Part shown: positions 26,701 to 38,700 of the stretch, one piece after another | Layout: each line of letters begins with the position of its first letter | Position numbering within the stretch: the stretch's first letter is position 1 | Assembly (NCBI GenBank): GCA_914767715.1 | Contig: OU612069.1 | Location: forward strand, 19,465,387-19,529,386 | Length of the DNA stretch: 64,000 bases | Origin: Membranipora membranacea | Taxonomy: Eukaryota > Bryozoa > Gymnolaemata > Cheilostomatida > Membraniporidae | Reading direction: 5' to 3' | Notes under the pieces: model-generated | The model's database searches: none | Seen by the model: only the letters and a program-made list of their open reading frames with translations | Told to the model about the DNA's origin: nothing | Position numbers and translations under genes: made by a program

Positions 26701-29700
26701 GGATCTCCCTGCTTTATGATTAGTTTTGCATGAAAACTTAGAAATAACCTAGGGAGTTGTTATATGTAATATATAATATAATTATAATATATTGAACAAC
26801 CTGATGAAAATATTATTTTCTCCAATCTCTTTGTTTATGATGCATTTTCCCATGCTCTTCTACAGCTCAATTAGGATGATTTTAATTGGTAATAATCAAT
26901 AAGCTATATGCATCACTGCACATCGTTCAGGCGCTGCCAGTGACTCAGCATTTCACAGATTGTAATCATAACATAGTTGTCCTCTCTCGGTTCTCACCAA
27001 GTATCCTTGCAGAATGAAAATATCCACAGATTTAAATTTAAAATGTAGTTGAATTCATGTGTTAAATTAATTAAAATTTCCTCAACGTAAGCACCGTATG
27101 AGAATTTATCCAAATCTAATAATTTGTGGTATCAATTGTCAACAGTTTTTCGAGCATTGAGATAGCAAACTTGAAAAAAAATGCATTTGTGTTCCTTGAT
27201 TCGTTGTGCCAACACAGATGTAGTCACATTATGCTCACTTTGTTGTGCTCTCACCTGCCACAGAAGATTAAATTTCAGACTGATGATCATTTAGAAAATT
27301 TATCTGTTTATCCACCGAGTCCAGCTTATATCCCCTCAACAATTATTGATGACCTCACCCCCACTTTTATTTAAATAATCGATCAATATATTCCGTACTT
27401 TGGTTTTGATTGACCTCATTGTTGGCTTTTGTGGCATTGCACAATATTGCTCTAATCTCAAAAACTCTCAAAACAAGCACTCTAGTGAATCAAGGATTCT
27501 ACCCATACAAACATGCTTCATGACCACTGACATATCGAGATGTGGGATGATCTCCTATCTCAAGCCCACCTGTGTACTTGTTGTTACCTGAATGTTGTTT
27601 AGTTTTTCTAGGAGAGGTTCTTTTTTTGTGATGGTCGAGTATTAATTTGAGAGGACTGATCGTGTTCAGTTATTGAGTGTCAGTTATCTTTGTGGGAATT
27701 ATAAGAGTTATTATAATGATATCATCTGAGCCTACTCATGTCAAAGTCGTGGTTATTATGCAAAAAAAATCCAATTCACTTTTTTGAAAAGGTGCTTAAT
27801 TGAAAGGGAAGTCAAACTTTATTATGAAACTTTAAGCCTTCTGTAATCCTAGCTCACACTTTGACATGGCACCATTCATCACTCTCAGGTGACCAATAAG
27901 GCCCCGATATCTGACATATGAGTTTATCTGAGTCATACTAATAGAAAATGTAAATCAATAACAGTGTCTAATTTGTTTGAAAATGAGAACCTTTTTGTTT
28001 TTATTATGTATGATTCATAATATTAGTTGGCATTTCTTAAGTCTATTGTGTTCTACATAATGTGCCTTCAGGGAAATAAATTTCTATGGAATGAGCGATA
28101 AAATGCATTTGCGATCTTTTATAGAAAATGTGGTGAAAATAAAATTAAAAAACTGTCTTCACGATGATGTGTAGTTAGTCTGCTGAATGCCCATAGCTCA
28201 ATATCTATGATTGATTTACAAGTGAAGAAATGAGTTTACGAAACATGTATTTATATATTTTAGGTGATATGTCCAATCCCGTCCCCTGTGAAGTTGTCCC
28301 CACCACCCCTGTCTGATGTCACAGCTAACTCTGTCAGTAACGCACTGAACAGTGCAGCCGCAAGTGCTTCACCAGTGCAGCAAAGTAATAATAAAGTGAC
28401 CGTCAGAGCACTGTATGACTTTGAGATGAAGGATGAAGAAAAAGAGGATTGTCTCAAATTTAAAAAGGTAAATTTATGAAATAAGAGTAATGATCATTAA
28501 GAAGATTGTGCTAAGCTTTAGAGACCAACCAAATCATTTTATGGTCAGACAGCTAGTACTGCTCCAGTTATACAAGATTTAAACAGTGAATAAATTCAAA
28601 GCACTCCTGGGTGGAAATTATGGATAGCGTTAGCTGCTTGACTGCAAAACTGTTTTAGTCTGTGTGTAGGCCTAGTGTTAAGTTATCATAATTCTGTTGC
28701 GATGTGTATGAGAGAGGTCTAGGCCTTCTATGTAGATAGTGCTCAAACTCTGCCTTTGTTGCTGGTAGAGCCATTCTATTATCAACCAGCTATTGGATGA
28801 GCTCTTCCAGCAAACCGAGCAAATTGACTACTTGGAAAATATGTTCATTTTTTCTACCATAGTCAGATCGTGATAGAAGCTGTTTGTACAACATTATGGT
28901 CTCAATCCCATCCGAATAATGATCTAGTATGGGACCCCTTGTTCTCACCGCGCCTCAGCTGTTATATTCATTGCTATATATCACTATAAAATGTAAGTTG
29001 ACTTTTTATTACAACTACCGCCTTGTTCACACAGGATGATGTGATACAGCTAATCCGCCGAGTAGATCACAACTGGGCTGAAGGGCGTCTCGCAGGTATC
29101 ATCGGAATATTCCCTCTCAACTATGTCAAGGTCACGGAAACAGCCAAGCTACTGCTTGACTCTCCCATCCAACATCAGAGGTATGGAGTCTGGTCACGCT
29201 GTTACTTGTTACTAACATGATTATTATTATGTTATGATTATAGCAAATGACTCTTTCATCAAGTTACAAACCAGCAGAAACCTGCTGCTTGAAAATTCTG
29301 CCCAGTGAAACTTGTGATCAACAGTTTGAGACGCATTTGTGGCCAAAAATTGGAAGTCAGCACTTGCATTCAATTGTCTGGAAGCTGTATATTTCAGATT
29401 CAAGCAGGAAATATATTATAAAATATTTACATATGTTCATATTGTAGTAATTAAAAGTTATCCGCTCACTGAACATCTGTTCAATGATAATGCAACTCCG
29501 AATTAACTCCACCCTCATAATATAATAATATTTCAGGTCTGTGAGAACCATTAGTTCTACTGCAGTATCAGGTACGGGGAGGAGTAGAAATGTATCAGGG
29601 CCTCCAACATACGCAAACATACCAGATCAGTGCTCCGAGGTTGGTACCACTAATTTATATGGATGAAAGTCTATATATATATATTAATATATACTTTTAT

Positions 29701-32700
29701 TTCATCTCCTTAGAAAAGTTTTGCACTCAGTACCAGAAAGAAAATAGAAACAAAAAAAACAGGAAGAAAATTGACTTAGAATCTCTTTGCTGTTATTGAT
29801 AAAGATGAAAAAATACAGTTGAAAAGGAATGTTCTAAATGAGCCGAAAATGCGGTACTACCAGAGACTATGGATGTTAGGATATGCTATCTATAATCTCT
29901 GGTACTATAATACTGTAGATTAATATGTCGATTATTATATGGTACTAGGGATCGAGATGCTTGCATTATATTCATCGGATAAAGTACCTAGTATTGCTCA
30001 GTGATTGTACAAGTGGATCATTGAGAGATTAGACATATGTATAGTTTTTCGAGGACGAAAAACTGCCAATAGCCAAACCTTCCAAGTATTAACATTTTTG
30101 TGCTATCAGATTCCATTTAGGAGAGAAACTATTTGATACCTCTTATTAGTGTCAGTGACACACACACACTCCAGAGTCCAAACTTCCAACACAGGAATAA
30201 TTTCAACACTATTAGTCAAGCTACATAATTCATTCATGTGGGCCTCTTAGCTTAGCGAATTAATAGAGCTCTCGCCTTGCTGAGAGAACTCATTTTAGTT
30301 ATATCACGTTTATTATATTATAATGATATTTATTTTTTGTTATTTTGTTTACAGCTATCCACACACAGGTTATCTGACCCTGTAGTAGCTTGTCGGACTC
30401 GAGGTAGTAATCTCCCCCAGTCTGCTGCCAATAACACAACGTCAGCAGCAGCTGAGCCTAATAACTATATATCTATACCTGGTAGTGGCGGTATTACAGC
30501 GGTACAGCAGACTATCAGCTCATCCGCCCCTAATACAGGTATCATATCTCCCTACTATTTGGAGAGGAAATATATTGTGTTTCTTGTCAGAGTTCGTTTG
30601 TTGTCAGAGTTGTGTTTCGTGGTCAGAGTTGTGTTTCCTTATCAGAGTTGGTTGTGTTTTGTCAGAATTTTTTCCTGGTCGGTGTTAGTGGCTTTTCTTT
30701 ATCAACGGAGTTCAACTACTAGTGACCTGGGCTAACGAATACACCCTAATATCATTAACTATGTTGCATCATGAACAAGCGTGAGATGTTCTCTCTAAAA
30801 AATTGAGAAAGCTCTCCTTTCGTCTTAAGCGACCATGTTAACCAGATCACTGAGTTATTCATCAATACTGGTGAAAAATGAATAGGGAGTTATATATGTT
30901 TATGGGTAAAACTAAAGGGAGATGCACAAGCTTTTCAACCTTCATGAGGGCCCGCTCGTACCGAAGCCACTGAGTAAATACTATGCCCTGCAGTTTCATA
31001 GGGGTTGGGAGGGATAGGAGAAAACTGCTGGTATGTAATAAATGTATTACATTGTATCGTGTTCTCTGTCCAATACAAATTTATATGTATAATAATATAT
31101 ATAATATATACGTTATTGATCCAACCAGAATTTTGTGTGATACCAGTGAGGGTGTGAAGTACATAAAATATGTATGAAACAATCATATGTGTCAGTCAGG
31201 TAAGAGTTTTTGTAAAATAATGATACTGAAGATGACAATAATACATTATCACATTTTTATACATCATTAAATTTGATTACTTGTAGAATCAGACTACCTG
31301 AACCTGCCACCACTAGACCTGTCCGCTAGCGTAGCTAACAATCCACACCGCAGATCTCGATCCTCAGATAGCGTACTCAACGCAAAGTTATCTGATGAGG
31401 AGAGCACAACTCCCAATAATACTCAACATAAAATCAGCATTCATGATCTGTAAGTTATAATGATTGACTAAAATATCAAGGTCAACTGGTCAATTGAAAT
31501 CCTGCTAATCGATTGAGTTTGAGCTAATTGAAATTTAAGGGTCTATGTTCGTTCATGTTTTCTATTATGTGTCAGAGGCTACGATTGTTGCCAAAAAATT
31601 TGATGTCTTAGCAAAAAATATAGATGCATTAATTCAGTGTCTGTTTATTCAACATCTCATAACAAATTGTCTTTTAGATCTTTTGCTGTATATTATTGTG
31701 AACATTTCCCTATCTAACACTCACTTAGTGCGTGCAGTGTTGGAAACTTCCCCATCCCCTGGATTTTGATAGCTTGCTCTTCTGATAAAAGCCCTTTGAT
31801 TATTGAACTGGTTTGTGATCCGCTATTGTATAAAAGTTGTGCAATTATCTGGTATAAAGGAATGCAATGATTTGTGGCAGTTTCCATTTCGATAATTCAT
31901 GTGGCATTTGAATAGGGAAGTAAAAAAAGTAGGTTAGCGTGAGCAGTGAGGTTATCAATGCTTGCTGTACGTTCTAACTACCAAATGAGCAACTATAGAA
32001 GCAGTAACTGATGAGGTATCATGTCTCCGAAATTAGCTTAACCTTAGACTTAAACCACTGAAGTACTGTTTTATGTCCCATTGCTGATGTAGGCCCTAAC
32101 AAACAACAATCGAGAAAGCATCTAAGTTTGGTTTCGTGTCTACGAATGACCTGAATCACTGTGGTTCCATGCTTTGAATGAGTGGTCCACTCCCAAATCA
32201 AATGAGGAATGCTTGCAACTTCCATGATGATAATGGGCCTCCCACATTGAAGTCATTGTCACCAGGCGCGCTATCCATCATCTAAGCTGCCAATCTGAAT
32301 GAAAGCAGTTCCCAAACTCAAATGAAGAAGCCCGAACCAATGCAAAAGGAAGTTGACCTAAATTCCAGATTCATGTAGTGATTGGCCCTCAAATCGATGA
32401 CACATCGACATATGGGAAAATGGGAACATAGTGATTCTCAGTTTTATCTTTATTACATCTACGGAGCTTCGTACAATCACATTTTAACCACTGAGGTTTT
32501 TGTTTTTAGGTACAGGGCGTCGTATAATTACAAGCCTTCTAAAGAGGATGAGTTGATGCTCACTAGAGGTTCTCTGTATCATGTCTCAGATCGGTGTAAG
32601 GATGGATGGTACAGGGGTAAATGTCTGAGGACAGGAAACTCGGGAGTATTCCCTGGTAACTACGTACAGCTAGTACCGCCTGACCACACGAGGTAAATAT

Positions 32701-35700
32701 ATAAACTACGTACAGTTAGTGCCGCCTGGCCATACTAGGTAATTTTGTTAGCTATGTACATCTGTCACCGCATGGCAACACCAGATAAATATATAAACCA
32801 CGTACAACAGGCACCGCCTGGCCACACTAGGTTATTTTGTTGACTACGTATATCTGTCACCGCATGGCCACACAAGGCAATGGTATGAACTACATACAAC
32901 ATCTGACGCTGACCGTATATGGATGCACAATGTTTGCTGATTATAAACCTTATTCAAGACAGCAGTGTATTTTCGTGATCTTTTTATTATATTTGAACTT
33001 GGATTGTTTGAAAAAGCAAAAGTCACCGAAAAGTGCTTCAATGCACATTACTTGCTCAGGTTATTCTGTTGGCAGCGGTACTTTTATCATTTTACCAATC
33101 AGGTGACTGTAATCTGCCTCTTCCTCCTCCTCGTCATCATCGAGGCTGTCACTTTGTAAAGCATAGGACTGCAGGGCCGTATTGACTAAAGACAATAGTT
33201 GGCAAACAGCTATTGTTCCCATAATGTTTTTTACGATGACTCTAAACTCCCTTCCCATATCTGGTATAGAGAAAAAGAATAGAAATTAAAGAAAGAAAAG
33301 GTCTTAGGGTTAATATGATAGGCGGATAGGTGGGCCTAACAAGTCATATTTCAATTCAAACATAATATCTAGTAGGCTATACCCGCTTTCCCGAATTCAT
33401 ATAGTAGTACTAGAAGTGTGCTCACACCCTAAACTTAATATACAAATGATTAATATATAAACAAAAAACTCATGTTCAATTATAGTCAATTGCTACCCTG
33501 TGATACCTTGTGTGAGAAACCTAGATGTTATGTGGTTCTTTTTTTTTCTGTATCAGTACGGGTCCACGGACTGTATACTGTTGTGGCACAAGAGCATTTG
33601 AGGTCGGAAGCCCTTCCTGACACCACCGTGATCCGCTGGGAATTAAACAGGGGACTTCTCGTTTGCACCATGACCACTATTACAAATACTTAGATATAGT
33701 ATTTAAAGTCTATCTCACTCACATTGGATGGTTGCTTCAGACCCCTTTACGATTGATTTCATCCTTGCTAAAAAAGAAACGCGTTAATTTCATGTGTTGA
33801 AGTCACCATCATGCAGTCACTTGTTACAACACAATCTAGAGGACTAATAATCTGTTTTGGCCATGGCCTTAGAAAACTTTTTTATTTGCTCCCGTGTGAG
33901 AATTTAGTGCCATGCCTACTAAATTGATCTGAAAGTATGTAACCTGGAACCTAGCACAAGCTCAAAGAGACACATTGACCAAAATAATGGCTTTAAACAA
34001 CTAGGTGGCTCAATTTTATTCATGCATCAAATTATTCTCTGATTCTTCAGCTCCGTAATGATGTGCTTCTTTAGAAAATTGGTCCACTCTTAGTGCATTT
34101 TATATCTATCGCAGTAGAGGCCTTCCCGAAAACGCTCACATCAAGCCAGACTAACGTTTTGTGACGTCAGAGAGCTGTTTGAGTGATCAGCCTATTGTAA
34201 AATCAAAACAAACAGAGCTATCTTGTATTCAATACAGCAGAAAATCCATGGTGCTGATTTTCATCTTCCACTATGAGCCTTTGCATCCACATCTCAATTG
34301 CAACCTCATGGAAGGGCACTGGCATCCCCATCCCCAAATTTGAGATATGATGTTCTAAAAAGTCAGCTTATTTGTGTGATTTCTGCAAATGTAGGTCAAC
34401 ACAGAGCACTGAACTAAGGCTATATTGTGTAGTAAGGTATTCTATGAAAGGCCCCCATTGAATACAATACTCCACTGAAATCCACTGGCTAAGTAAACAA
34501 ACTTGGAATTTTATACTACAACAAGCATGCGGTGTGTGTGTTCGATTGAGAATAAATGACACATGTTATAAACTGAGGTAAGAAGCAGGTCAGATAATAA
34601 AATAATCGAGCGATAGCTGAGTCATCGGCTGCACGAAGTTGGTGAAAATAGGGCGACGACGGAAAGGAGATCAAGAATTTTTAGACCTTAGCATTCCAAT
34701 TTGTTTTAGCTTTAGACTTTAGATAAAGCTTTAGACATTAACTGTGTTACTGTTCTCACATTCTTGAAACTGACAAGCTTATCAGTATGCCTGAGTGCCG
34801 TTATGTATAATAATGTGAACTTTACTAAAAACTTTCAGTGAGGACCTGCTGTTTGCCATCCATTGTATATTTATATTTGGAGATTTTTAATTGATCCAAA
34901 TTTATCAGCAGACAAATATTCTATGTGATGATAAAGTTCTAAATAATGTTCTGGGTAGATGGCGTGCCGAGGTAAATCCAAAAAATACTGTGCTGCGGCT
35001 AACTGTGACAAGGATTTTTTTTATTTGTTTAAATAGCCAGAAAATCAACCACATTTTTATTTACACAAATTTTTGCTGATTATGTAAATCAAAATCCCTT
35101 TGTCATCAATTATTGTAATGTCCACTGAAATATTATTGTCTTTCTGCTTGAGAAACAAGCCTACCTCTACATGCATGTCTTCCACGGTCAGTTCTTGGGA
35201 AGAAACCTATTCCTTCACCATCAGTTGCCTGCCCTATTCCTCTAGAATGGCCCAGAAGCTTCATTCTCTGAATCAACAGATCTGTCACTTAGATAACATC
35301 AGTTATCTGACGACATTATTGCCATTGAAATATTTTGCACAAAACTAAGGATCGTGAATTTAATAATGTGTGTTGAATAATGTTAGACAAATTGATCGTA
35401 GCTAATAAACTCTGGCTTTGTGAATTGGGGCTTGTATCATTCCTGTAGTAATGGATGTTTATACGATGAGCATATTTTGCAATCATCAATGAGGTAATTT
35501 ATTATGAGCCACAATAATGTTTGTTTTGACAGCAATGTGATAATTTATGTGGGGAGAGCCTTGTCAAAGATTATAAAACATTGGCCATGTAGACAAAACC
35601 GCATCCACTAGGATACTGTGTGTAGTCAACAAAGATGTTGATGCGTGACCTATTTAGCTAAAGTTGTTGAGGAATTTCTATCAACACAGCGCACTAACAG

Positions 35701-38700
35701 CTCTGTGACGTCAAATATCACACCCTTTTCAGCGTTAATTTTATGCGAGCGTTTTTAGGAAGGCCTCTACTGCGATAGATATATAATGCACTTAGAGTGG
35801 ATCAATTTTTTTAAGAAGCATATCATTACGGAGGTAAAGAATCAGAGAATAATGGGATGCATAAGTAATATTGAGCCACCTAGTGGTTTAAACCAGTCTT
35901 AGCACATCGCGATTTGGCAAGGTTTTAATAAAAGATAGTCACAAAACTGTAAAGTTCATTCTGTAGTAACCTTTCACCACAGGGAGTGGATATTCACTAT
36001 CTAGGGATTTAGTGAACTTGGCTCAGAAGAATATTACAAACATGAGTTAAGTCTCTAGTAACTTAAGTGTCAAGGCCAACTTAGATTTCAAATAACATAC
36101 CTGAGTTACCGAAAAATGAACATTCACCTTCCAAAGCTGCAAAACAAATTAACGCAAATTAGAATTCGGGCTGATCAAGCACAGTTGTTCCCATCAAAAG
36201 TTTGGTGGAATTTTCAGCAATTGATATTGGTCAAGACTGAAAGCGAATCAGTAACAAACGCCACTTGAAAAAGGTAATTTTCTGAAAATAGCACACTGAT
36301 ATGATCTTACTCATTTCGCATTGTTGCTTGTCGGTTGCCATCTTGTCTGTTCAGCTGCTACTACTCAAGTGAAACTAGCGAATGAGCATACCAAGTAACA
36401 CTTGCTGAAGAAGTTTCATTTCATTGAATACATTATTGACCTGTTCATTTACTAGTATAAACAAAGATTATAAATACTAAGATATGACACTCCTATCAAA
36501 TTGCGGTCTTCAGTTGAATAGGCAAGCGGCCGCATGAAAACGAGTGTTACGCTTCAATTATGAGCTTTATGATTAGTGGCTTTCAATAGAATTTCAATAG
36601 GAAATTCAAAATTTACACAGGTAGCCTGTTTGTTTTTCATGAAAATTATGTATTTCCAAATTTCACTGAAACTTCAAATAAAAATATTTTAGATCTAGAC
36701 ATTTCAGGCATCTCAATGATGTAAAAATCAAAATCATGTGATGATTACTAACAAGTGATTTTGAGTTTTGAGGATTTTTTTTAGCAATCTTTACAAACTT
36801 TAAGATGTTTTGACACACAAGACTTACTCAGATAAACAGTTCTCTTTACATCAAAAACTAGTATTTGCATGTCTTAAAGTAGATCCATGTAAATAAATGT
36901 GTTATCTAGTTATTTCAGTCTTCAGGGTGATAAAAAATCCAAATGAATTTGACGGCCTCCTAGAGAGTAGTATTGAAATGTGTTAGCAGTGGGTGACTTG
37001 GAGAAGCTTTCTGTTTTGTGGCATCAGATCTTGTCCATTTGTGCACCACAGTTACTCAGCACATTTAAACATGGACTATCAATATTACTGAATAAGTGCA
37101 GTCTATGTCAATGCACAGATCAGTTTCTTTGAAAATGAATTCAAATTTTTGAGTATCGAGTTAGTATGGATCTTACTCGAGAGGATATCGTAGGATCTTA
37201 TTGCAAGATTTGGTAAAAAACTATAAAGTACACTGTAGGATCAGCTAAGTGACATTGGCCTTATCATATTCTTGAGGGGAAACATGACTAACGATAGTTT
37301 GACTACCAAGGGAAGGTGATATAAATGCAATTGTGGTGATCTTACCACTTACTATTTTGCCAGCGACTAAACGCCTGGTAGGTTAACTATATGATAGCTG
37401 AGATTATGGGTGGAGTTTCACTGATGTAGTTGAGAACTAGAGTATGGACCTGAGTTTTCATGTTATAACGCTAAGCTCAATCTAAAATAAAGGCCCCATC
37501 ATTCATGCAGATGGTTGGGTAATTTTTGCTTAGCATATGTAAAGAAGAGACATGTCCATATGGCGCTACGAACTGGACACTTTTTGGGCCGTCTCTATAG
37601 CCACATTTACCTCTTAAATTGGAGCAAATGTTCTCAAGTAAATATCTTGATTGAGGTGATTGGTAATAATGATTATTTTCATGGTTCACAAAAAGATTAT
37701 ATTGGAGGGGGAGGGGGAGGGAGAAAAGAAGGCTGTTTTTGGGCTGTTTTTATCTAGTTTTCAGCTTGTGAATGACAAATTTCATAAATCTGTCACCTTC
37801 CTTTGGTCAGCTTAGAATGACTGTTGGCATTCACAAATGTAGCGCACTAATTTATCACCTTTGACCTTAAATGTTTTATATTCTGTGATTCAATAGTTGA
37901 TCTGATAAACATCAGTGCTAGCAAAAGGGTTTTTTAATGATTGATACATAACATCAATAGTTTAGTTTTTTTCACGGCAGTTAGGCCAAAACAAAATTCG
38001 TTCTTTTTGGCATAAAACATAAGCAGATCAATAATAAGCCTTTAATTTAGCTTAAGTCCCTCCCCCCCCCCCCTCCAGGACAGAATTTGATAGTGGTCTC
38101 TCAGAGCTTAACCGATATTGTCTCTGAGTAAAAGTTAACAAATTATTTATCATTGTAGTGATATCGGACTGGGTGATGCTCAGCTTACAATGAAAAGAGG
38201 GAGACTGGAGCCACCAACCAATCAAATAGCAGCTGACAAACCATCGACCAATGGCAGCTCACAAGTAAGCTTATGGACTAAACATTATCACAATATATTG
38301 TTTTGCTTGCTGAAGGAATTGGCCGGTATTAGATGTGTAAGCTATGAAAACATTTAGACAAGCTAGGTACATTTTGTAAATCTAGAAAAAAATTGTTCGA
38401 GAAACAGAAAATGATATCAAGAGCAGAATATTCCAGTGACATCATTATTTTTATTCGAATATGAGAATGCTTACTGGTACCTACTGTGCTAAGAATATGT
38501 TCAGCTTACTCGTGGCCTCATACCATTATCAAGCACTCCACATCACATTCAAAGGTTGGTTTGGATTTCTGAGCTTGTTGGGATGTTGTCGATAGTGAAA
38601 TGCCACTACCAGTAAACAGGTCATAGTTTGAGCACATTTAACTAGCATTCACCGGAAAGGGCCGTAGTTTAGAGAACAGCAGTAACAACAGGTGGGGTGG

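Noticed and set aside
30277-30735. 152-codon open frame, the longest in the window, as a separate gene
   Set aside because: Only 30355-30538 is coding (POSH exon 8); the remainder is intron kept open by a short tandem repeat.
32019-32225. 68-codon minus-strand frame in POSH intron 9 with protein-like composition
   Set aside because: A TGA closes the frame just upstream and no splice partners or recognisable transposase motif were found.
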